Positions 34,239 through 46,200 of a DNA stretch of 64,000 bases are shown here, in pieces. The notes under the pieces are model-generated. The model had not been told where the DNA came from and made no database searches. It saw only the letters and a list, made by a program, of their open reading frames with translations. The stretch is from Corythucha ciliata (Eukaryota; Arthropoda; Insecta; Hemiptera; Tingidae), in NCBI GenBank assembly GCA_038030265.1, contig CM075943.1:15996001-16060000 (forward strand), written 5' to 3'. Numbering within the stretch: the first letter of the stretch is position 1; each line of letters starts with the position of its first letter. The position numbers and the translations under genes were made by a program.

Positions 34239-37200
34239 GTGACTCGTTATTGCATCCTCAGGGATCAATTTAGATAAGAATAATTCGCTGACAAACTTCA
34301 TACACAGGTACTCATGGACATGTTCTCGCAAGAAGACAGCCTTTTAAATGTTGAAAACGAGCACGAAGGTAGTCTGATACTGTCAGCCGCTCCGTTGAAT
34401 GGGCTTACCTACGAAAAAGTGGCCAAAGATTTATTGCAATGTGAGAAACAGCATTTACGGAATTTACACATGATAATCAAGGTGTTCAGAGAGGAAATAT
34501 GCCGAGTGGTCCCAAAAGGGGAGAACAAGGTAAGTTATTAACTAACAATATGAACCATTTCTAGCTAAATGACCTTTTAATTTTCAAGGCGATAGACTCT
34601 ATGTTTAATAACGTCCTCGATCTTCACGATTTGTCTGTCATATTTCTTGGATCCCTTGAGGATGTTTTCGAAATGACTGATGAAAATCAACAGCCAGCCT
34701 TGGGGTTTCTCTTCGAAGAACTTGCTGAGGTGACGTGACACTTCGAACTCCCCCCCCCCCACACCATTATTGGAATAACGCTCCAAAACTTGTTTTACAG
34801 GCCGCCGAATTTGACGTCTTCAGTCGTTACGCCAAAGAATTGACGAGTTCACGTTGGCTTGACGCACTCGTCGCTCTGGCCGACGACCCGTGCACTTCGT
34901 GTATGCTTCAGTCGGCCGGTCAGGCGTTCAAAGAGGCCGTCAAATATTATTTGCCCAAACTCATTATCGCACCCCTGTCTCACTGTCTTCGATATTTCGA
35001 GTACATCAACGCTCTGAACTGTCTGAGTGCCAACGATGAGGACCGTGAGAGTTTGAAACAAGTCGAAGGAGTTCTAAAGCCTATTCACGTCGAACTGAGC
35101 AACCCTGATGTTACCAGTCTTATAAAAAGGTAGAATTACTCTGTCGTTTTAATGATTTTTCGTTCAAAATCGCGTAATCTAGTTACAGGGAAGCCTTAGT
35201 TTCGAGAAATTTTAGTCAAACACGTAGGCAACACGCTCAGGAAAAAAGAAACGAACTTCTTAGGATACTCGACGGTTGGGACGCCACGGAACTGGCTCCT
35301 TACTGCAACGAATTCATTAGAGGTTTGTACACCTTCTCACGACATGCTCTCAACGTTGATCCAATTTAAAAAACATTGATAATAATCGCAGAGGGCGACC
35401 TTAAAAAATGGTCCAACAAAGGCAAACCCATGACAGGAAGACGAGTCATACTCTTCGACGGTGTCCTTCTGTCGTGTAAACCCATCACGAAACGGACGCC
35501 TGTTCCTGTGCCAGCCTCATTGGGCGGATCGACGGCCGAGTACCGGTTGAAAGAGAAATTTTTCATTCGGCGCGTTGAAATCACCGACTGCTGCGATCAG
35601 GACAATGAAGGTCAGATTATATTTGATTTTTAAATTAGTTAAAAAGAAATGAATGATCAAGGGGAGGCATGCGTGGATCCAGAGTTGCTTTAAGGGGGTG
35701 GGAGGGCACAATGAGGGCAAGTTGTCAGATTTCTTTGTCTAAATGAGCATATCTTGACCGAACCGTCTTCAGGCGTGGAGTTTTTTCTAGTTGTTGATTG
35801 GGGGGGGGGGGTACACAGAAGTTCCCTCCCCCTCCCGAGTTTCTCGAGACGGTTAACTCACATTTAAGCCCCAAGAAACAGAATATTTAGCTGAATGTAA
35901 GGTAATTTCACCCTTAGCCTCTGCTGCTGCTGTTGTTTGGTCAAAAACTGCTATTCGTGCCCCCTTCTCACCAAATTTGTCCTTTTGTTTATTCGCGACT
36001 TTTCTTTGTCCTGTACACTGAAAAATGGCGGGAGTTAATTGGGTGAAATCTGTTGATCGCCCTCTGTTTTTCTATTGTCCGTTGAGTTTGTTGTTCTATT
36101 TATTGGCGTAACATTAATAGTCTGGCAATTGAGTTGCATTAAGATGGAGGGCGGAAGAGGGTACATTTTTACAGCTCCCGGACCGTATTATGGATTTCTG
36201 ATGGCAAGGAAGAAATTCTGATTTCTGAGCCATCTGAAGCAAAAATCTGGTTTCTGGGGACATATTTTCTAGCTTTCTCTTTGTTTGTGGGGTGGAATTG
36301 TGCCAAAAAATCACATTTTCAAGAGGTTGTGTGTGGGGAGGGGGTGCTACATTTCGAGTTTTTCGAATAATAATGTCCAAGTTCTGAATAGCCAGTGTCT
36401 AGGATTATTCGCTCTAGGATTCTATTCCCAATTTCGGAGTTGAATTTGATAGTTTGCGGGTTGAATGTCTGGGTAGTTTCCGATAAGGAATTGCCAGTTT
36501 TTGAGCTAGGAAAAAGAGTTTACAGTGTCTGAAGGAAAACGGTTCGTCTCGGCGACGGTTGGGTCAGGCTGAGGGCTTGTGGGGACCAAAATTCTAATTT
36601 CAGCGCCTTAAAACGAGATTTTCCGGGTCAAATTGACAGTTTATTTGGTAAATTTTCCGGCAGACGACCCAGCTTTTGATGAGCGGTGACTCTTTCTGTG
36701 TACTTTTAGTGTCCGAGTGTTGAGTTAACAATTTCCTTGCCGAGTTTTGAGTTTACATAATATACTTCTGTTTTTATGGGGCACGGGAATTCGTTTCAGG
36801 GCTTCGAGCGTTTGGCTGAAATCAAAAACCAGTCTCCTTAATTTGAGACGGTTAATCCTTCTCAATTTTGGTGAAAATTACCAACATTTTGGACGAAACC
36901 GCTAATCTGGGGGCCGGGGGTTCTCGATACGAGGAATTTGGAAAGCGAGACAGATTTTCTATCAGACTCATTTTCACTGACACGCAATTTCACGAGTTGT
37001 CCGTGAAAAAACCGACGCCGCTGGGTTGCCTCTCTTGAATTCTTACGCATATTTGACTCATCTAGAAACGAAAGTTTTCAGATACGGCACGTGAATCGCC
37101 AAATTGCGTGAGTTTCGCCTACCCTTGAAATGGCTAAATGGCCAAAGTGGCCATTCAGGTGCCCAAAATGGCCAATAATTCACACCATTAGCTTAACGGA

Positions 37201-40200
37201 CTATTTGCGAGCAAAAAACTGCTAAACTGACTAGTTTCGCCTCAAAATGGCTAAACTTACTACTTACGCGCTAAAATGATATAACAGGCAATTCTTGCTC
37301 AAAAAATTGCCAAAATAATTCTACGATACTATAAATTGGCTAGACTTATCGTTCGTGCCCTTTAAAATACCTACCTAAACAGATTATTAGTGGCCCATAC
37401 ACGGGCAGATAATTCTGACAGATTTGATCGGCCGATATTTTCAACAGATGTCGTTAACGATCTAAAGCAAACGATGAGATCGGTCGTCGCCCCTTAACGT
37501 ACAAAAGTTATCTGCGACCGATATCTGTTACCCGATCAAATCTGCCCGTTAGTGGGGGCACATCTGGCAGATTGTGATCTCTTGCGGAAAAAAATCTGGC
37601 AGATTGAGGTCTGTTGCGGAAAAAAATCTGACAGATTTCATTTATCGGCCGGGTTCGAAAGATATTTGAGATCGGTGGCAGAAATGAAGTTAGAAAATTA
37701 GTAGAGGGAGCAAAAAGCTTGTCCCATACATATGATAAAAATAATAGAAAATACATGTTCAGTGAAATTCCGGTGGTTAAAATCGTTGCGTTAAGGGGCG
37801 ACGCCCGATTCGAAATCGGCCGATCTATGTCTGCCAGATATCTCTCATAAGAAATCGGTTGATTAGTGGGGGACTACAGACCACATCTGGCGGATTTGAA
37901 CTCCCACCGATATCGTTTGGCCGATCACGGTTGATCTGTCGTCGTTTCTTGCCCACTAACGAGCAAATTTTCACCACCGATATCTGTCAAAAACATGAAA
38001 TCTGCCGCAGATATCTGCTCGTATTATGCATTTAAAATGAAGAAATGGTCAAAGTCTTTTGAAGAAAGCAAGCGGGTTGTTTTGACGGATTATTCGTGCT
38101 CTGAAAATGGTTTAGCTGACTATTTGTCGGCTATTTCAGCTCTGGTAATGGCCAAACAGATTATTCACGTCCCAAAATTAGCAATAATAACTGTATGCGC
38201 CGTAAAAATGTCAAATCTGAGGTTTCGCACCTTGAAAAGGCTAAACTGTCGATTCGCGCACTAAATATACCTACAGACAATTCCTGCCCCTGAAAATGGC
38301 AAAGGTGACCATTCGCGCTCCAAAAATGGCCTAACTGTCCATTCGCGCGTTAAAATCCATCCACTGGTCGTTCGTTCAAGCCACCAAACAGGGCCCTTTC
38401 CGCCTAACCAACTCATTGACTCGCCCCCCTCCCACGATCTTCGCCGAGCTATGTTCGCGCTATAGAATGGCTTGACTGGCTGTTCACAAGTAGCTACACT
38501 GAGCCTTGCAGATGCAGCAGCACGTCCTGAGTCTTTCTGAGGTTGCAATGTGCCTGATTGATAAATCGGTTTTATAGGGTGTCGAGATTCAAGTTTTGTG
38601 GGCGTATGACCAGTTAGTAGTTTTCGAGCTAGAAAATCAAATGTTCGTGGTCAATCAACCATTTTACAGCTAATTAGCTATTTTTGTGCTCCTGGTAGTA
38701 GTGGCGTGGAGGGCTTTTGCAAATGATCGCAGTCATGTAGCTGAACAGACAGTTTATGGTGTGAAATTACAAGTTTTGGGGCTGGCTACTGTTTTCGAAG
38801 GCGGATTTTAACGAGCGGGACCGATCCCCTTAAGCCAATTCCTAGATCCGCACTAGTATTTTTCCGAACATTCACTACTGAGTAACTCTCCTGTCATACA
38901 GAATTATAAGTAGGTATTTAATTTCTTAGACGTTGTTCTTACCGTGTTACCCGAATTTTGTCTGGGAATTTCACGAAACTGGTCAGGGAAAACCGGGAAA
39001 AGTCAGGGAATTCCGTGCGGTGCCAAAAACCAATTTAGTAAGTTTGACTCTGTCGTGGACGAAATTCCGCTGGTTCGGTTATTGAAAAACAATATGCTAG
39101 TTTTTGCTCCTTACAACACAAACTTTTAGGGGTTTGACCCTTGTTAAACCAATTTTCATTTTTTCGAGGTGTTTGGTTTTTTAAAAAAACAGAATCTTAA
39201 AAAAATAATTAGTTATACGCGTGATTGGCTTTTGTATGACCGACATTTTGTCGATTCCTCGCCCGAAAAAACAAATTTTACGTGAATCGATAGACCTTGA
39301 AAAATTGAATTTGGTTGGCTTTTGTCAGACGTACCTCAGATACCATCAGATACCTCTGCCGTGCTGGTTGCCTTGAGAATTTTTGCGTGTATTTTTCCTA
39401 AGTTTGGAGGCAAATGAGCCCATATTCTCAATATTATCAGCGAAGAGTGAAATTTTAGTCATGAAGTTTCCTCAAGAAACCACGAATTGGGGGTATTTCG
39501 CGATCGCTGATTTTTCTCAATTTTATGGCCGCAAATCGGCACTTTTTCTCAATCTGAGCCGTGAATTAGCGTTTTTCTCTGCTTTAGCGGTCGATTAGCA
39601 CTTTTATCAATTTTAGCTGTGAGTTAACATATTTCTCAATTCCCTTCAATTCCAGAGGTATTTTTATTAGCATTTTTCTAACTCTTACCCGTGAATTAGC
39701 GATTTTTCTGAATTGTAGCTATGGATAAGCGTAGGTCTCTGTTTTAGCCTTCGATTAGCTTTTTCTCTCAATATTAGCCGTGAATTAACATTTGTGCACA
39801 TTTTAACCGCGAATTAATATTTTGTTCTCAATTTTAGCTGTGAATTTGTGAAATTTTCCATTTTATCCTTTTATTCGCGTTTTGCTACACTTTTTCCACA
39901 ATTTAGAGCTCTTTCTTAATTTATTTGCTAATTAGCTATTTTTCTCGATTATGCTTTGAATTAACGGTTTTCTTTGTATTACCCGCCAATTAGGACTTTC
40001 TCTCAATTTTAGCGTCGAACTGAACTTTTTCTCAATTTTAGCTGAGAATTAGACGCATTTTCACCAACAAAGTTTAGAATTGATCGCGATTAGTTGCCCT
40101 TAGTGACCACTATATTTTTGATGCGAAATGCTATTGTAATCGTGATTAGTTGTTGATCGGCGTTGGTGAAAACGGGCCTTAGGCCCATTTTCACCAACAA

Positions 40201-43200
40201 AATTGATCTCGTTTAAAGTTGATCGTGATTAGTTGCCAATAGCGACCCATATGAATTTTGACACAAGTGTTTACATTGTTAATCGTGATTAGTTTTTGAT
40301 CTTGGTTTGAGAAGTTGGTGAAATCGGGCCTTAGTGATTTGTCTAAATTTTTTTCACCTGTGAATTAGCCTTTTCTTTGTTTCTTTCAATTCATGCCGCA
40401 AATAGTGTTTTCTCAATTTCAACAGTGATTTAGCGTTTTCCTCAATTTTATAGCCTCGAATGGGCATTTGTCTCAGTTTTAGCCGTGAATTAGTGATTTT
40501 TTCCCACACTTCATCCACGAATTAGCGCTTTTCCCCAATCCGAGTCACTAAATACAGATTTCAATTTTAGCAGTGAATTGGCGTTTTCTGCAGTTGTGCC
40601 TCCCGCTTCTGACAAGGGGGGTCCATCAGCTCCGCACTCGGTTCAAATGCCGGGAGACCAGGGGCCCTATTCAGAAACATGGGAAAAATGCCGCAAGTGT
40701 GGTTGCTATGGCGGGATGATGTTATTTCTTATTCGGAGTCCTTGGATCCCGCTTGCGGCATTTTTTCCCGACTGTTCGGAATAAGGCCCCAGGGCCGAGT
40801 AGCTGGTAGCTCTGGTAAAGTTTGAAATCGAAACGGAGACTGGACCGTGCATTTTTCATGCGCTCTATCAATCAAATCTTTAACGGGCGTCTCTCAAGTC
40901 TGCCGGGCGAATCACTTTCTTTCCCTTTCTTGACGGACGGAAAAATACAAAATTGGAATGACCGCCGCTGGAAAGCCTACAGAAAGTAACTAGGACCGCT
41001 CCTTTATCCGCCTCTGCCGACATAGATAAATAAATAGATGAGAAAAAATCACTGAGCACACCCCACCCCCGTCGACAGTGGGGCTATTACTACGCGTCTG
41101 TGTACGTGCAGTGTAGGGACGTTAAATTCAGTGTGGGCACCACAAATTTGCTGACTAAAAATTCTCAGTAGGCACACTAAACGAAAAAATAAAAACTTCA
41201 AGGACCCCGGTATTAAATTTCCCACTTTACCTGAATCGTGTTTGACATTATGCACAATGCCTGAAAACACCCAGGGAATGTGAGAAATAGTGAACAAATT
41301 TCCCACATTGCCTAGCAGGGTCTGAGTTCCCACTTTGCCGGTAACAGAATACCTACATTCATTTTGGGGTTTTTACAAATCCCGAACCAGCGTGTGGGAT
41401 CTGGATTTAAAACCCATTGAATGCTGATGGCTATTTCGCTCCTTCCGTGCCTGCCTACTTTCTCCTATGGATCTGCGGGGGGGGGGGTCTTATCCGGAAA
41501 CAAGCTGTCTTTCGTCGTTTGAAATCTTAGCTGAAAAATCGGTGTCTTTGTGGTGTTTGTGGAAGCGACACGAACCAACCTCCCACTTGATTTTCTTTCT
41601 CTAGTTTTTTCATAATAATTCACACGTTTCTCAATTTTCACAGATTTAAAAAACGCTCTAGTCATTTCACCCCGAGGATTGCCCGCCGTGATTCTCGTCG
41701 CTTCGACTCCTGAAGAGAGAAACGGTTGGATGGCGGATCTCATTATGCTCAACACTAAAAGGTTGGGACATTTTCTGCGTGAAGTGTGAACCTTTTTTTT
41801 TCGTTAACGACCATTCTTTGTCCCATTCACAGCATGCTCGATCGAATATTAGATAGTTTCCTATTGGATGAAGAAAAGAAACATCCTCTCAGACTGCCAC
41901 CGCCCAGCGTATATAGATTTTCGGAAGAGGACAGTACTGAAAATATTGTACTGGAAGAAGTGCCAAATTCGGGTGTTTATCTAATCAAGGTAATGCCTCG
42001 GTAATGTGTGCCCCGAATTTCGCTAAAATTTTTAAATTCAGGGAGGTACTTTGATCAAACTGGTCGAAAGATTGACGTATCACATACACGCAGATGCGAA
42101 CTTGTTGAAGACTTTTTTAACAACTTATCGAAGTTTTTGCACACCGCGTGAACTTCTGAATTTACTCATCGAGAGATTCAACATTCCCGACCCATTTTGC
42201 GAAGGGGATGAACTAGATAAAAACTTACATAGAGAAGACAGTAAACGATTTCGTGAAATTTACAGTCAACCAGTTCAATTTCGGTACGCAAGTTTTACCT
42301 AAATGGCCGGCGTTCACTATTAAAGTGTGAATCGATTTTTTCCAGTGTACTCAACGTGCTACGCCATTGGGTCGCTCATCACTACTACGACTTCGAAAAC
42401 GATCCGGCTCTTCTAGAAGACTTGAAGAATTTTTTGGAAGGTGTACGAGTTAAATCGATGAGAAAATGGGTTCCCGCTGTTACGAATTTGATTCAAAGAA
42501 GGGTGAGGTCCCTAGTTTAATCAATCATCTTCATGTCCACTAATTTTCGTCGCCGTCGTTGATGTTGCAGAGTACGACGGATTTACACAAAGAAAGAATT
42601 TTCGCTTTCAATCATTCCCCTCCGCCTATTGAATGGCATATCGACTGTCCGATCGAAGAGTGGACCATTTTAACTGTGAGCCTGTGTTGATGGACCCTTG
42701 AGACGCGGCGTTGGCTAATATCTCTCGTTTGTTTCAGCTCCATCCGATCGAGCTGGCGAGACAGCTAACCCTTCTCGAATTCGACTTATTTCGCGTGATA
42801 ACACCTTCGGAGCTTGTGGGCACTGAGTGGACAAAAAAGGATAAAAAAATTAAATCGCCGAATTTATTAAAAATGATTCGTCATTCCACTGTGGTATGTT
42901 GTTTGTTCTCTTCTCTTCTTCAGCTTAGTTTTTGTACTCCTTAGTCTCTACATCTTTTTAATTGACTTTCAGTTGACCCTATGGATTGAGAAGTCAATAA
43001 TGGAGACTGGTAACTTTGAGGAACGTGTAGCAATGGTGTCGCGAGTGATTGAAATCATCACAGTTCTTCAGGATTTGAATAATTTTTGCGGCGTGATGGC
43101 AGTCACATCCGCTCTATGTTCGGCGGCCGTGCACCGTCTTATTTTCACATTTGACGTAAAATTTAAATCATTTCAATGAGTACTTTATTGTCATATTAAC

Positions 43201-46200
43201 ATTTATTCGTAATTTTGCAGAATATATCGGCCCGATTGTTGAAGGCAAAGACTGAGGCTGAAGAACTCAGCGACGACCATTTCAAGAAGTATTACGAAAA
43301 GTTACGCTCCATTAATCCTCCTTGCGTACCGTTTTTCGGTGAGTGCCTCGTGTTCCCGACGTGCCCATAGGCCTTCTTTAGTTTCACCCTCTCCCTAACG
43401 ATTCATTTATGATGCGTTGCTTTCCCCAGGAATGTATTTAACGAATATAGTGCACATCGAAGAGGGAAACTCGGATACGTTTCCTTCGCAACCGCATTTA
43501 ATCAACTTTAGTAAATGGCGTCGAGTCGCTCAGATCACCCAAGAAATTCAACAGTATCAGTGTCAGCCCTACTGTTTGAGCGTTGAACCAAGAATTAGAG
43601 TAAGCATCCGCCCTTAACATCCACAATTACTTTAGTCTGCCTTTTTTAACTTGACGGCTGGTTTTACTCTGTCCCAGGCTTTTCTGGAAAATTTGAAACC
43701 GTTCGAAGACATGAGTGACGCCGACATAAGCACGTATCTTCACGAAAAGTCTTTGGAATTGGAGCCGCGTAACGCCACACGGCCAACGAGATTCGTGAGT
43801 GTTTCTTCTGTTTGTTCTAAAACGTTTACTAGGACTCAGATTTGAATTGGTCCTCTGGTTCATGGATTGAAAAGCAAATAAGTCTTACTTCATGTTCCTT
43901 TGGCACTTTTTTCTCAGCCAGTAAAGTAATTTAGTTTTTTTTTTTTTTTTTATTTTCAGCCCAGAAAATGGCCCGATTTAAATCTTAAATCTCCCGGAGT
44001 GAAACCGAAGAGTCTGTCTCGTCATAAACCTCCGCTTCCCCTAGTTATGAGTGCCAATTCGGCAAAACATAATCATCACAACAGTGATTCGCACGACGAC
44101 AGCCCTACACCAGACACAGCGGCCACCATTCCAGCCACTCCTCGGTCATTTCACCAGGGCTCCTTGTCCCACGGTGTATCCAACGCTTCGTTACCGTCCA
44201 CTTCGCGTCGGGCAGTTTTCTCCCAGATCAGCATTAAAAATAAAAGTAAGCTTAGTCGTTAATTGTGGTGTTGGTGGGAGGGGGGAATCCTTTTTTCCTC
44301 TTAATGGATCCACCATTGCATTGGGTTTTAGATTTTATCGAACTTTCATGTGTGTTTGTATTCCATTCCGGCGTCCATAGAACCATAGTCATAAAATTCA
44401 CTCAATGGTGGAAAGACTTAGCACGGGCAATTGAGCTCTTGACCTGTTACCCTGGTGGGGGGGGGGGTGCTCGGATTCCGAAATCAAGAAAGGGAAGACA
44501 CAATAAAACAAAGGAAAGCTTCACGGAGATTGAAGCTCTGCTCGTGGTAGGAACTTTGCAGTGGTTGGGCTTCATCATGGCTGGACCTTTTCGTGATTGG
44601 TTTTTTTCTGTGGAGGGGTCATTTTTGTGGATCCTCCAGAGCATTTTTCGCGGCTGAAGCTTAACTGCGGCTAAAGATTTACTTCGGTTAGAGCTTTTTA
44701 AGGTCGTAACTTTGCTATGGTTGGAGCTATACAGTGGTTTGGTTTGGTTTGTAGCTTTGTTGTGGTCTGGAGCTTTGCTGTGGTTTGATGCTTTGGTGTG
44801 GCTTAGACCTTTTCTGTGGTTTGGAGTTTTGCTACGGTTAGAGCTTTACTGTGGTTAAAGCTATCTTTTGGTTGGACCTTCCCTTTGCTGTAGTTTAAGC
44901 TTTATTTTGGTTGGAGTGTACCTTTTTGTGCTAGGTACTTTGCTGTGGTTTGGTGCTTTGTTGAGGTTTGGAGCTTCGCTGGCGCTTGGAGTTTTACTGT
45001 GGCTTGGAGAGTTGTTAAGGTTGGAGTTTTGCTGCGGTAGGGCCTTCTTCGTGGTTGAAGCTTAACTTTGGCTGGAGCTTTACTTGGGTTAGAGCTTTTT
45101 GTGGTTTGAAGCTTTGCTGTGATTGGGAGTTTTGCTGTGGTTTGGGTTTTACTATGGTTAGAACTTTTTGTGTTTGGAACTTTGCTGTGATTGAGGCTTT
45201 ACTGTGGTTGAAGTTTTATTTTGCTGAGGTTTGGAGCTTTCTTGTGGTGGGAGTTTTACTGGGGTTTGGAGTACATACCTACCCAGCTTTGCTGAGGTGT
45301 GGAGCTTTCTTGCGGTTGAGGCTTTGCTGTGCTTGTTTTGTGGTGTGAAATATTTGGCACCATAGCGAGATACTAAACAATTTGGTGAGTGGGGGGGGGG
45401 GTATGTGACATAAAATTTTGCCGGGATGGCTCTCCCAAAATAGCAATTTTCGTGTATCAAAAACAAAATTTTGAGCTGTTGGCCCATCAGGGTTGCCACA
45501 GATCGGGAATTTCTGAGAGCCAAACCCGTTTGATCAAGGGGAGAAACTCGTAAAATTTTGTTTTTGTATGAGCAAAAACCCGATTTTTGCGTTTTTTGAA
45601 TTTGAAACGTCCCCCTCGATATTGGCTGTTAAATACAATGTTAAAGGTCCATGGGAAATGGGCGGTTAGGAGGAGAGATTTGGGACACAGGAAGTAGCAA
45701 CGGAGCTCTAGAGGGTGGGTAGCTTCTGCCACCCAGACGAGGAGTGACAAAACCGTGAAGCGATTGGACTTGGGAAGGGAGATACGGATTCGAGTAAGTT
45801 CAAGGGAGGAATTCAGGGTTCAAGAAGGAACCATGAATTGCTTCACGGATGGGTCTAAGCTGGAATCAAGGATGACGGGATCGGGGTTCTGGATCCCGGA
45901 GTTAGGAGGTGGGGAGAGTAGGCCCCTAGGAAAGTTTGCTACGGGGGGAGGTCGTGGCGATAGACGACTGTGTTCTGGAGCTAATTAGGAAGCATGCGAG
46001 GTTTAGGATGTGGTGATCTACGCGGACAGTCGGACAGCCATTGGGGGTCGTTGCCGCGCCGGTGGTCGTGGCCATGGTGGCGGACTGTCGGCGTGACATT
46101 ACAAGGTTACAGGGAATGGGTAATGAAGTAACCCTCGCGTGGATCCCTGGGACACAGTGGATACGAAAGGAATAAGAGACCGGGTCGCGTGTCCTACTTG

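Larger units (their letters stand above)
39390..40580. repeat. degenerate minisatellite, type C (in Sos intron 10)
   Basis: Units of about 30 bp: TCAATTTTAGCCGTGAATTA then GCGTTTTTC. Also present at 50815-51480, 56870-57740 and 59520-59900. Interrupted by the MITE pair 40050-40333. Confidence 0.8.
35611..41643 (+). other. Sos intron 10, repeat-filled
   Basis: About 6.0 kb without coding sequence. Contents in order: G10 run (35803), simple AT-rich DNA, type B minisatellite (37090-38520) with a palindrome-rich block inside, type C minisatellite (39390-40580) with two tandem MITEs, and a palindromic MITE (40661-40793). The open frames inside (for example 38261-38548 minus) follow the repeats. 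Confidence 0.85.
35392..41761 (+). other. Sos: Sos exons 10-11: PH domain, split by a 6-kb intron
   Basis: Coding exons: 35392-35610 and 41644-41761 (residues 447-559). Exon 10 carries [23 protein letters not shown] and [15 protein letters not shown]. Exon 11 completes the fold with [18 protein letters not shown] and the C-terminal helix [14 protein letters not shown], with the conserved Trp. A Glu-Asp junction (G/AT split codon) joins them. The donors of exons 9, 10 and 11 (GTTTGT, GTCAGA, GTTGGG) are weak. Confidence 0.93.

Noticed and set aside
38261..38548. 95-codon minus-strand frame in Sos intron 10
   Set aside because: Follows the period of the type B minisatellite.
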